64,000 nt of DNA from Spongiimicrobium salis (GTDB taxonomy: Bacteria; Bacteroidota; Bacteroidia; Flavobacteriales; Flavobacteriaceae). The notes under the pieces were generated by a model, which was not told the DNA's origin, searched no databases, and was given only the letters and a program-made list of their open reading frames with translations. Location of the stretch: contig NZ_JBHEQA010000005.1 in assembly GCF_043678055.1 (NCBI RefSeq), forward strand, positions 186,001 to 250,000, read 5' to 3'. Below are positions 19,521 through 28,112 of the stretch, in pieces (the stretch's first letter is position 1; each line of letters begins with the position of its first letter). Both the position numbers and the translations under genes were made by a program.

Positions 19521-20366
19521 TTATTTTAATAATAGATCAATGATGCCCTGAATAGGGCCTAACTTCTCCATGTCTGTGGTAATGGATTCCAAAACACTGC
19601 TTCCTACAATGGTAAAATTACGTTGCAGTTCCTGAATACAAGCTTCTGCTTCCTTAATTTTAACGCCATGGGGAACTTGGTAGTAGGTTTTGTCATAATC
19701 CAAGGGGTCAAGACAATCGAAATCAAAATGTAGGTATAGGTGTTTTATATTTTTTTGTTGTAATAGCTGCACCAATTCAGGAATATTCACAGTTTTAGGG
19801 GCATAAATGTTTCCTTCGTCGATCCGTAGCTGTTCCGTAGCATCAATATCCCGTAACCCTACATAGTGAATCTGTGAGGCCTTTATATTGGAAAAGAGCA
19901 AATGATCCATTTTTGCCTCACCTTCTCCCAAGAGCGTTCGCAAAGGCATCCCATGAAAATTACAACTGGCAGAATCACAAGGCCGATTGATATCGGCATG
20001 GGCATCGAACCAAATGACGCCCAGTTTATCGTAGATTTTGTTAAGATAGGAAACAGGGACAATTTCTAGGCCACAATCCCCTCCTATAGTTTTGAGTGTC
20101 TTGGGTTGATGTTCCGCCAACGTATTTTTTAGACGGGTCAATTGTTCCGTGATAGCATCAAAATTGTTGATATCATACATTTTTCTGCCATTTTTTCCCG
20201 CTTCCAATGGGGAAAGCGGAACTTGGACATACTCAGGATCACCCAGATACTCCAATACTGTTTGGGCTCCAGGTTCAATATTCGTACCTGTACCAGAACC
20301 TTGCCATTGTGGAAAATAGATTTTCAAAACCTGAGCGGATTTAATTGATTTTTTTTGTTTTGACAT
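19521..20366 (-). CDS. Arginase/agmatinase-family protein with Cys in the first metal motif
   Basis: This is a ureohydrolase-fold protein of 281 residues, the usual family length. It has the metal motifs IWFDAHADINRP and HFDFDCLDPLDYD, which supply most manganese ligands. The first motif, usually GGDHS, reads GGDCGLEI, so the His ligand is replaced by Cys. The last part VPHGVKIKEAEAC matches the position of the arginase active-site Glu region. Arginase, agmatinase and formiminoglutamase activities cannot be separated from sequence, and the altered site could change the metal or substrate. Its start overlaps the end of the M1 peptidase gene by 26 bp, so translation is probably coupled. Confidence 0.75.
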   Translation of the reverse strand: MSKQKKSIKSAQVLKIYFPQWQGSGTGTNIEPGAQTVLEYLGDPEYVQVPLSPLEAGKNGRKMYDINNFDAITEQLTRLKNTLAEHQPKTLKTIGGDCGLEIVPVSYLNKIYDKLGVIWFDAHADINRPCDSASCNFHGMPLRTLLGEGEAKMDHLLFSNIKASQIHYVGLRDIDATEQLRIDEGNIYAPKTVNIPELVQLLQQKNIKHLYLHFDFDCLDPLDYDKTYYQVPHGVKIKEAEACIQELQRNFTIVGSSVLESITTDMEKLGPIQGIIDLLLK

Positions 20367-21963
20367 AAAAATTGGGATCGATGATCAAAGTAGAGGTATC
20401 CCCGGGAAAAGTCTCTGTAGCCCATTCCGATGTTGGGAAAAACCATTTTTCCTTTCCTTCGATGAAAATCCGTATGGGCATATCAAAATTGGGAACAATA
20501 TTGCTATAGCGATAGGTAATGGTATTGCCCTCTACTTCATATTCCAAAAGTGGAATCTTTGTCGTTCTCAAATATTGTTCAAAGAAGGCCGTCAGTTCCT
20601 TGTCGGTCTGTGTCGCTATATACGCCTCAATTTCTTCCGTAGTCACCGTTTTGTGATAAAACTGTTTGTTTAACCCGCGTAAAAGTTTCCTCCATTGATC
20701 ATCACTTTCTACCCATTGTCTAAGGGTGTGCAACATATTGGCTCCTTTGTAATACATATCTCCAGAACCTCTTTGATTTACACCATAGATGCCAATGATG
20801 GGTTTGTCATTGCGAATACCAGATCGTGTGCCCCTCACATATTCCGCACCGGCTTCCTTTCCGTAGTGGTATTCCAAAAAGATACTTTCCGAATAGGCGG
20901 TAAAACTTTCATGAATCCACATGTCCGCAATATCTTTATAGGTAATATTATTGGCAAACCATTCGTGGCCGGCCTCATGGATGATAATAAAATCAAACTT
21001 TAAACCCCATCCCGTACCTGAAAGATCCCGTCCAAGATATCCGTTCATGTATTGGTTGCCATAGGTTACGGAACTCTGATGTTCCATTCCCAAATAGGGG
21101 ACTTCCACCAATTTAAAACTGTCTTCATAAAAGGGATATGGACCAAACCAATGTTCAAAGGCCTTCATCATTTTTGGAGCATCTTTAAACTGTTTTTTCG
21201 CCTTTTCCAAGTTGTATTTTAATACATAATAATCCATATCCAATATTCCTTTTTCTCCCTTATAGGTTTCTTGGAACTGTACATAATCACCAATATTTAC
21301 ATTGACGCCATAATTGTTGATCGGGTTTTGAACAAACCAATGATAGGTGGTGGTGGTACTATTTTTTTGCACCTGCCGAAGCCTACCATTGGCAATACCC
21401 ATGAGATCTTTGGGAACTTCAACACTAATGGCCATACTGTCTACTTCATCGTACATATGATCTTTATTGGGCCACCACACACTGGCACCCAAACCTTGAC
21501 AGGAGGTCGCCACAAAAGGCTTTCCATTGCTATCTTTTTTCCAGGACAGACCTCCATCCCAAGGAGCGTTAACAGCTTCTTTAGGTTTCCCCGAATAGAA
21601 GATTACAATTTCATTAAAGGCCCCTTTTTTTTGCTTTTTTTGTAAACTAATAAAATGGGCATTGCCATTAGAACGTACTTTTAAATCTTTTCCATCCTGT
21701 ACTACTTTAGTAATCTTCATGGGGGCTTGTAGATCTACTTGTAGTACCTTGTGTTTTTGTTTGACTTGATAGCGAATGGTGTTTTTCCCCGAGATGGTTT
21801 TAGTTTCTGGATCAACTTTAATATCCAAATGATAAAAATTTAAATCCCACCAAGCCCTTTCCGGGGTAATACTTCCCCTAAGGGTATCTTGTGCTGTAAA
21901 CTGTCCATGGGATGATAATACCATTAGAAGGAATACTGGGAAAAACCGTACTATTTTTTTCAT
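20341..21963 (-). CDS. M1-family zinc metallopeptidase, exported
   Basis: This is a gluzincin aminopeptidase-type enzyme. The 540 residues begin with a Sec signal peptide (cleavage near LSSHGQ). A beta-rich M1 N-terminal domain is followed by the catalytic region: zinc motif HEAGHEWFANN (about 328) and the third ligand Glu in WIHESFTAYSE. The exopeptidase motif GMEHQSSVTYG stands upstream, where most M1 enzymes have GAMEN. The protein lacks the large C-terminal helical domain of PepN, which gives the short form common in Bacteroidota. It shares 26 bp with the arginase-like gene. It should digest peptides in the periplasm or outside the cell. Confidence 0.9.
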   Translation of the reverse strand: MKKIVRFFPVFLLMVLSSHGQFTAQDTLRGSITPERAWWDLNFYHLDIKVDPETKTISGKNTIRYQVKQKHKVLQVDLQAPMKITKVVQDGKDLKVRSNGNAHFISLQKKQKKGAFNEIVIFYSGKPKEAVNAPWDGGLSWKKDSNGKPFVATSCQGLGASVWWPNKDHMYDEVDSMAISVEVPKDLMGIANGRLRQVQKNSTTTTYHWFVQNPINNYGVNVNIGDYVQFQETYKGEKGILDMDYYVLKYNLEKAKKQFKDAPKMMKAFEHWFGPYPFYEDSFKLVEVPYLGMEHQSSVTYGNQYMNGYLGRDLSGTGWGLKFDFIIIHEAGHEWFANNITYKDIADMWIHESFTAYSESIFLEYHYGKEAGAEYVRGTRSGIRNDKPIIGIYGVNQRGSGDMYYKGANMLHTLRQWVESDDQWRKLLRGLNKQFYHKTVTTEEIEAYIATQTDKELTAFFEQYLRTTKIPLLEYEVEGNTITYRYSNIVPNFDMPIRIFIEGKEKWFFPTSEWATETFPGDTSTLIIDPNFYVKTKKIN

Positions 21964-22044
21964 AGCCTGAGAATAACAAAGTGTTAAGGGTAAAGGGAGA
22001 GCAAGTAAGGATTTTATAGCCCAAGCTGCCCATTTGGACGATGT

Positions 22045-23376
22045 CTATCTAAAAATAGCGTTGGGGAAAACCACGGGACTCTCATGTCCATCTTTCCCAA
22101 CAGCGGCAATACCAAAGAAGAAATTATCTATAACAATACCTTCTAGCGTAAATTCATCAACATCTCCTACATATCTGCTATGATCCCAAGTTGGGGAAGT
22201 GGTATCTCTCCAGTAAATCTTATATCCTACGGCACCGTCTACTTTAGACCATTTAAAACGTGCTGAAGGTTCTACAATACCACCAATTTTAACCTCTTTC
22301 GGAGAAGGAGGAGCCCAGGCCAAGGAGGCCATGTTGATTGCATTGACCGCCGTTAATTTTTTTGCATACCCAAAATTTACGTGTTCCAAAACATCTCCAT
22401 ACGCAATGCCATCTTCTACACGCACATCTTGATGCTGTTGGGTATAGTTTTCATGACTTTCCATAATACGGATACCGGCATAACCTGCATCATTGAAAGG
22501 CCGATGGTGACCTCCACGCCCAAAACGATCTAATCTATAGATCATCATAGGGTTCATTTCCGGCATATAAGTTTTGGTCGTTTTATGGACGTATCGGGCC
22601 AATTGCCTTGAAATTCCATCAACTTCACCACCATAGAAACGTCTGGCTCTCCGTTGTTGTGCGGTTTCCGTGGCAGGAACAGGCTCAGAGAAAATTCGAA
22701 AATCCCTATTGCTAATTACCCCGTCAACTCCCCGGATATTTCCAATCATATCGTTATTGAAAATTCCGATCAAATCCCAATTGCCTTCTTTCATCTGTTT
22801 TACTAGGCCTTGCCCTCCAAACAATCCTTGTTCCTCGCCAGACAATCCCAAATAAATAATACTGCTTTCAAATTTATATTTGGACAATATCCTAGCGGCC
22901 TCGATAGTACCCGCCATACCACTTGCATTGTCATTTGCCCCTGGAGCGTCTGAAGTAAAATCTGCAGCATCGCTTGCCCTAGAGTCAATATCACCACTCA
23001 TAATGATATAGCGATTGGGATATTTGGTACCTCTTTGAATAGCAACAACATTTACTACCCATACATCGTGTACAATACGGGCATTGGTTCCTTTTTTTAC
23101 GAGGTCTTTTTGAAAAGATACTTCAAGACAATTATTACAAGCACTTGAAATTTTCTCGAATTCCTTCTTGATCCAGCGTCGTGCTGCTCCAATTCCCCTA
23201 GTGTTGGAAACGGTGTCGCTCAACGTATGCCGCGTACCAAAATTCGCCAAGGTGGTGATATCCTTTGTAATACGTTCTTCAGATATGGCGTCGATAATAT
23301 CATAAATACGCATATCCGTTTGTGCAATGAGAACGGTACTCAGGAGAAGAAAAGAAGTGGTAATTAATTTTTTCAT
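22045..23376 (-). CDS. M28-family metallopeptidase with C-terminal FN3-like domain
   Basis: This is a secreted zinc aminopeptidase-like protein of 443 residues with a signal peptide (cleavage near VLIAQ). The M28 domain (about 30-340) shows GANDNASGMAG with its bridging Asp, LSGEEQGLFGG with the catalytic Glu pair, IFNNDMIGN, and late His residues (GGHHRPFNDAGYAG). The first zinc-ligand motif, normally containing His as HxD, reads SGDIDSR here, with GAT coding Asp. Residues from about 345 (EPSARFKWSKVDGAVGYKIYW) resemble a fibronectin type III domain. No sorting tail is seen. It stands alone, with 63 bp to the MFS gene and 81 bp to the M1 gene. Confidence 0.85.
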   Translation of the reverse strand: MKKLITTSFLLLSTVLIAQTDMRIYDIIDAISEERITKDITTLANFGTRHTLSDTVSNTRGIGAARRWIKKEFEKISSACNNCLEVSFQKDLVKKGTNARIVHDVWVVNVVAIQRGTKYPNRYIIMSGDIDSRASDAADFTSDAPGANDNASGMAGTIEAARILSKYKFESSIIYLGLSGEEQGLFGGQGLVKQMKEGNWDLIGIFNNDMIGNIRGVDGVISNRDFRIFSEPVPATETAQQRRARRFYGGEVDGISRQLARYVHKTTKTYMPEMNPMMIYRLDRFGRGGHHRPFNDAGYAGIRIMESHENYTQQHQDVRVEDGIAYGDVLEHVNFGYAKKLTAVNAINMASLAWAPPSPKEVKIGGIVEPSARFKWSKVDGAVGYKIYWRDTTSPTWDHSRYVGDVDEFTLEGIVIDNFFFGIAAVGKDGHESPVVFPNAIFR

Positions 23377-23439
23377 TATTCAAATTTTTTAGTCGCCCCA
23401 ATGTACGTTTATATCAAAGGATAAATTCTTAAAAAAAAG

Positions 23440-24600
23440 TTAAGAGCTCCTTTTAAGAAAATAATATAAACTTCCTATAGGACCCAGCGCCAAAAACAAG
23501 AAGATATACCGAATATCAATATAATCTAAAAGATAAAGCAAGAGTTGGATGCTCAAAATACTTATGGCAAAACCAATACAATTGACCAGTGTTAGTGCAG
23601 TGCCCTTTATTGCAGTAGGAGCTGTGGCCGCTACCATAGTGGAAAATTGAGGAGAATCTGCAATGACCACCATACCCCATAAACACCAAATAATGAGAAA
23701 CAAAAATGATGGGAGTTCAAAAAATAAGGGGGATAACACACAGAAGAGACCGGAAACGGTCAAGGCGAAGAGGGCCACTTTTTTACTCCCAATTCGTAAC
23801 GAAGTGTATCCGCCCAAGACGCAGGAAAGCGCTCCAATGGAAATAATACCACAAGTCCATAAAGGAACCGACAAGGAAGTACCGTATAAAGTATTGTATC
23901 CTTTGATCGCTAAAGGTGTGATGGCCCAAAAGGCATAAAGCTCCCACATGTGCCCAAAATAGCCGAAGGCCGCCTTTTTAAAATGAAGGTCTTTGAATAA
24001 GGTGAAGCCGGTCTTCAATTGAAGTTGACTGCTCGCTTTTCTAAAAGGGCCATTGGGTACCAAAAGCCACATGGCAAGCCCACCAGAAGCAGCAAAAGCA
24101 GAAGTGGTAAAAACTACAATAGTATAATCCTTAAAATCCAAACCACTGATAAGATAGGGAAAAGCGGTCCCCAATACTAGGGCACCCACTAAGTAACCTA
24201 AGGCTTTGCCCAGTCCCTTTTCATAATAGTCCGCCGCAATTTTCATTCCTACCGGATAGATTCCTGCTAAGAAAAATCCCGTACCAAATCGAACTATCAA
24301 TAAGAGGGTAGTGCCGATCTCTTCGTATAACAAAACTAGGTTACAAAGTGCCCCTAAAAAGGCACAAATCAAAAACACTTTGGATGGGGAAAACCGATCA
24401 GCAATCATCAAAAGAGCAAAAACCAAGGTACCCACAATAAAACCCAATTGAACAGAAGATAGCACATAACCAATGATTTCAGTTCCCAAACCTGTTTTGG
24501 AAGTAAGATCATCTACAATGGCATTCCCTGCAAACCATAAGGATGTGCAGGCAAATTGTGATAATATTATCGTGGGAAGGATATGTAATTTAGGCTTCAA
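23440..24600 (-). CDS. MFS transporter
   Basis: This inner-membrane permease has 386 residues and about twelve hydrophobic helices, for example LLLIVRFGTGFFLAGIYPVG and the C-terminal YIFLFLALGPIGSLYYFL. The loop between helices 2 and 3 (LMIADRFSPSKVF) matches the weak MFS A-motif position. The substrate is not evident. It starts 7 bp after the propeller/SnoaL gene, which itself follows the trehalose synthase gene by 10 bp, so all three are likely one transcript. This arrangement suggests, but does not show, a role linked to trehalose or osmotic stress. Confidence 0.85.
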   Translation of the reverse strand: MKPKLHILPTIILSQFACTSLWFAGNAIVDDLTSKTGLGTEIIGYVLSSVQLGFIVGTLVFALLMIADRFSPSKVFLICAFLGALCNLVLLYEEIGTTLLLIVRFGTGFFLAGIYPVGMKIAADYYEKGLGKALGYLVGALVLGTAFPYLISGLDFKDYTIVVFTTSAFAASGGLAMWLLVPNGPFRKASSQLQLKTGFTLFKDLHFKKAAFGYFGHMWELYAFWAITPLAIKGYNTLYGTSLSVPLWTCGIISIGALSCVLGGYTSLRIGSKKVALFALTVSGLFCVLSPLFFELPSFLFLIIWCLWGMVVIADSPQFSTMVAATAPTAIKGTALTLVNCIGFAISILSIQLLLYLLDYIDIRYIFLFLALGPIGSLYYFLKRSS

Positions 24601-24607
24601 GAGGGAT

Positions 24608-25789
24608 TTATTGTATAAAAGTCACAGCAATTATTTTTCCATTCGCCACTTCGTATATTGCCGTGGCACTGAAGTTATTTCCATTCATAGTGAGGTATTC
24701 TTCATCGATTACCTTATTGCCAATAACAATTCTATTTTTTATCACACAATTTAAATCAGTCACATTGGTGAAGAGACTGGAATATCCTGTTTTCATATTG
24801 GCTTTTCCTTCATAGGATAAGGTATGTGGGTAATTGTACACTTTTACATTATCACTGTAGGTTGCCAAAAATGCCTCTATATCCCTGGCATTGTAGGCAT
24901 CCAATTGTTTTTGAACAATAACTTCCGGGGATTCCTCAGCCACAACGGCCAACAATTTTCCATTTTCACTAACCGCCATTCGACTGAGGCTGTACAGTTC
25001 TTTTTGATCAAATTGTTTGATCTCTTTCCAGTTGGCATCCTGCTGTGGGTTGAACTTCATGATACGATTTCCTTGTGCCATTAAAATGCTGCCATCGCCC
25101 AACCAGCATATATCCTGTACCTTTGACGGCAAGTAGATTAGTTTTTTGGTTTCACCAGAGTTCGGATCTAAAGAAAAAACAAAGGAGCGATTGTTTTCAT
25201 ACCCAATGAAACTTACCAAATCGGAATTGGGAATCTTATGCAATGAACGGCCTACCTTTGTGTAAACGGTTTTCTGGGTTCCTTTTTGTAGATGGGCAAT
25301 CATCAGGTCCATTCCACCATTGACCAAAACCGTAAATACTAGAATATCCTTATTGTACCATACATGATAGCCTACTTTTAGGTCTTTGAGCAATTCTTTG
25401 CTTTTCCCGGTGGAGGTGTTGTACTGGTACAATCGTTGCAAGCCTGTAGTGTCTAATCTAATGGCGGAAATATGTTTGCTTTTTGGTACTCTTAAAGGAG
25501 AATATTCACTACCACCGGGCGTATCATTGATCCAGTGGAGTTTTTGGGTATCCAAATGGTATTGGGCAATGTCTGTTTGACCATTTCTAGTAGATGAAAA
25601 AGAAACCATGTCTTTATCATAAAATGATGGTTGATTGTCATAACCATCATTATTTGAAATATTTCTAGGGTTTGTAAAATCCAGACTTCCATTTTTCTCC
25701 GAAATATCTAAAAGAAAGACTTCGGTATTGGGTTGTGCCATGATGTAGACAGAAGAGAGATAGGCGCAAAGGAGGAGAACGTTTTTCAT
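24608..25789 (-). CDS. Exported TolB-like beta-propeller fused to SnoaL/NTF2-like domain
   Basis: I place the start at the ATG at 25789, not 25852, because it begins a signal peptide (MKNVLLLCAYLSSVYIMAQ) and avoids overlap with the upstream gene. The 393-residue protein has an N-terminal propeller with PD40/TolB-type blades (SFYDKDMVSFSSTRNGQTDI; ILVFTVLVNGGMDLMIAHL) over about residues 20-280. The C-terminal 110 residues form a SnoaL-like alpha+beta domain (LDAYNARDIEAFLATYSDNV; FSATAIYEVANGKIIAVTF). This is an uncommon pairing. SnoaL-like domains bind small ligands or catalyse isomerisation; the role here is unknown. It lies between the trehalose synthase and MFS genes with gaps of 10 and 7 bp. 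Confidence 0.75.
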   Translation of the reverse strand: MKNVLLLCAYLSSVYIMAQPNTEVFLLDISEKNGSLDFTNPRNISNNDGYDNQPSFYDKDMVSFSSTRNGQTDIAQYHLDTQKLHWINDTPGGSEYSPLRVPKSKHISAIRLDTTGLQRLYQYNTSTGKSKELLKDLKVGYHVWYNKDILVFTVLVNGGMDLMIAHLQKGTQKTVYTKVGRSLHKIPNSDLVSFIGYENNRSFVFSLDPNSGETKKLIYLPSKVQDICWLGDGSILMAQGNRIMKFNPQQDANWKEIKQFDQKELYSLSRMAVSENGKLLAVVAEESPEVIVQKQLDAYNARDIEAFLATYSDNVKVYNYPHTLSYEGKANMKTGYSSLFTNVTDLNCVIKNRIVIGNKVIDEEYLTMNGNNFSATAIYEVANGKIIAVTFIQ

Positions 25790-25799
25790 TTCGGCAGTT

Positions 25800-28010
25800 T
25801 TATATTCCAGCAAAATTACCCAAAACTTCACGTACGCGGGCTGTATTTTCAATATAATACTTTGCCTGGGTCTTTTGAATACCTACTTTAATAGTAATAG
25901 CTTCCTTAGGGAGTTCAGCAAACATGAACTCGTCGGTCCAATCATCCCCTATAGCAAATATAAAATCAGGTTCTTGCTCAGATAAAACGCGCATGGCAGC
26001 GCGCCCCTTATTTACGCCACTATTTTTAATTTCCAGAACCTTATTTCCGGGCAATACGCTCAGGTGGTCATTTGCTATTAAACTAGTCAGTACGGTAGTT
26101 AGTTCGGTAGCCCTTTTATTCCCAAAATCAGGATCCGTATTTCTGTAGTGCCAAGCCAGGGAATAATTCTTTTCTTCGATAAAAGTACCAGGACTGCGAT
26201 CTACAAAAGATTCCAAGACGGGGCGTATTTTCTTCATCCAATCATTTTTCACCTTTTCCAGCAATCGAAAAGGGGTGCCGTTTTGGGAAATCCAAATACC
26301 GTGTTCCACGATCATATTGTATTTTTTATGGAGAAACCATCTGGAAAAAGTATCCTTGTCCCGGCCACTGATAAGATAGACTGTTGTGCCCTCTTGGGCG
26401 TTAAGTGCATCTAAAAGTGCATAGAGTTTTTCATCCGGCCCGGCTTTTTGAGGGTCATTGTGAAATTTGGCCAAGGTACCATCATAATCCAAAAAGAGAA
26501 TACGGTTTTTGGCGTTGGCATATGCTTTGGTCACCGATGTTAAAATGGAGGCGTTCATCTGCCTGGAGACATTGGCCTTCTGGTTATTTTTTTGATTTTT
26601 GAGCGAAGTCATAAAGTCATTGGCCCAATTTTCCACATTGTAACGTTTTAATCGCTTTTGCATAGGGGCATTGCGATCTTTCTGTTCTTCCAAGGGCATG
26701 GTAATCGCTTTGTTGAGGGCGTCGGCGATTTGCTCAAAATTATTCGGGTTAATCAATAACGACTCGTTCATCTCATTAGCAGAACCGGCCATCTCACTTA
26801 GGATGAGCACCCCAGTTTTATCAATACGCGTAGCAATATATTCTTTGGCTACCAGGTTCATTCCATCCCGAATGGGTGTCAACCAGGCAATATCACAAGA
26901 GGTATACAGGTCAATAAGATTTTCAAAAGGCATAGAACGATAAAAATACCAAATAGGAGTCCAACTCACTGTGGACAATTCGCCATTGATACGTCCTACA
27001 AGTTCATCGATTTCCTTTTTGAGCAGCTTATATTGGGGAACATTGGACCGTGAGGGTACTGCAAGGATAATCAGACGCACTTTCTCTTTGTATTGGGGGT
27101 ACTTGTTCAAAAAGTATTCAAAGGCATTTAATCTTTTGGCAATTCCCTTGGTATAATCCAATCGATCGATGGAGAGTACCAATTTACCATTAGGCGTGGA
27201 TTCTTTATGAGTATTCAGTTTTCTTTGCAATTCGGATTGTTGTTCCGAAGTGTTTTTCGCATGTTCTTTGGCAGCAGAACGGAATTTTTTATAATCGATA
27301 CCCATGGGGAAAGAGTCCACTTTTATCACGCGATTGTCCCTGTAAATCTCATTGAAACTTACTTCTGCCCCCAACAATCTCCGCACGGAACTTAAAAAAT
27401 GACGCTCGTAATCATAGGTGTGAAATCCGATGAGGTCAGCGCCCAGAAGTCCTTCTAAAATTTCTTTTCTCCAAGGTAAGGTTCTAAAGATTTCATAAGA
27501 GGGAAAGGGGATATGTAAAAAAAAGCCGATGGAAATTTGGGGTAATTTCTCTTTCACCATCTGCGGAACCAGCATTAGTTGATAATCGTGCACCCATATA
27601 GTATCTCCTTCCTTTGCTTGGGCAATAATGGCATCGGCAAACTTTTGGTTTACGGTCTTATAGGTATTCCAATTCTCCAATTCAAATTCAGAATACTCCA
27701 AAAAATAATGGAAGAGTGGCCAAACGGTACGATTGCTAAATCCAAAATAAAAGCCGTCAACCTCTGCCTTATTCAAAGGAACCCTGGAACAATCGTACTC
27801 CGCTAAATTTTGATCAATACTTTTTTCAAGTTCTTGGGGAATCTCTTCTATGGTTAATCCGCTCCAACCTATCCATAGGCTGCTTCCTTCCGCATGTACC
27901 GATTTCATTCCTGTTGCTAATCCTCCTACACTAGGAATAGCCGTTACCTTACGATCTTGAATTTTGAGTTGAATGGGGAGTCTATTCGAGATTATGATAG
28001 TTTTGTTCAT
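25800..28010 (-). CDS. Bifunctional trehalose-6-phosphate synthase/phosphatase (OtsA-OtsB fusion)
   Basis: This cytoplasmic enzyme should make trehalose from UDP-glucose and glucose-6-phosphate in two steps. The 736 residues start with a GT20 synthase domain (IISNRLPIQL; SVGGLATGM; WVHDYQLMLVP; SIDRLDYTKGIAKRLNAFE) to about residue 460. A HAD phosphatase follows from about 500, with the nucleophile motif FLDYDGTLAKF and the late Mg motif FAIGDDWTDEFMF. Both domains look complete, as in plant and Bacteroidota fusions. It is divergent from the GH15 gene, with 102 bp between them, and is followed by the propeller/SnoaL and MFS genes. Confidence 0.95.
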   Translation of the reverse strand: MNKTIIISNRLPIQLKIQDRKVTAIPSVGGLATGMKSVHAEGSSLWIGWSGLTIEEIPQELEKSIDQNLAEYDCSRVPLNKAEVDGFYFGFSNRTVWPLFHYFLEYSEFELENWNTYKTVNQKFADAIIAQAKEGDTIWVHDYQLMLVPQMVKEKLPQISIGFFLHIPFPSYEIFRTLPWRKEILEGLLGADLIGFHTYDYERHFLSSVRRLLGAEVSFNEIYRDNRVIKVDSFPMGIDYKKFRSAAKEHAKNTSEQQSELQRKLNTHKESTPNGKLVLSIDRLDYTKGIAKRLNAFEYFLNKYPQYKEKVRLIILAVPSRSNVPQYKLLKKEIDELVGRINGELSTVSWTPIWYFYRSMPFENLIDLYTSCDIAWLTPIRDGMNLVAKEYIATRIDKTGVLILSEMAGSANEMNESLLINPNNFEQIADALNKAITMPLEEQKDRNAPMQKRLKRYNVENWANDFMTSLKNQKNNQKANVSRQMNASILTSVTKAYANAKNRILFLDYDGTLAKFHNDPQKAGPDEKLYALLDALNAQEGTTVYLISGRDKDTFSRWFLHKKYNMIVEHGIWISQNGTPFRLLEKVKNDWMKKIRPVLESFVDRSPGTFIEEKNYSLAWHYRNTDPDFGNKRATELTTVLTSLIANDHLSVLPGNKVLEIKNSGVNKGRAAMRVLSEQEPDFIFAIGDDWTDEFMFAELPKEAITIKVGIQKTQAKYYIENTARVREVLGNFAGI

Positions 28011-28112
28011 AAAATGTAAGGTTATTGGGTTTTTTAAAGTTAAATTTTCCTAAATTTCGTCAAAATAGATTGTAAAACCAACTGGATGTCAGTTTTTAAG
28101 ATTTTCTGAAAT

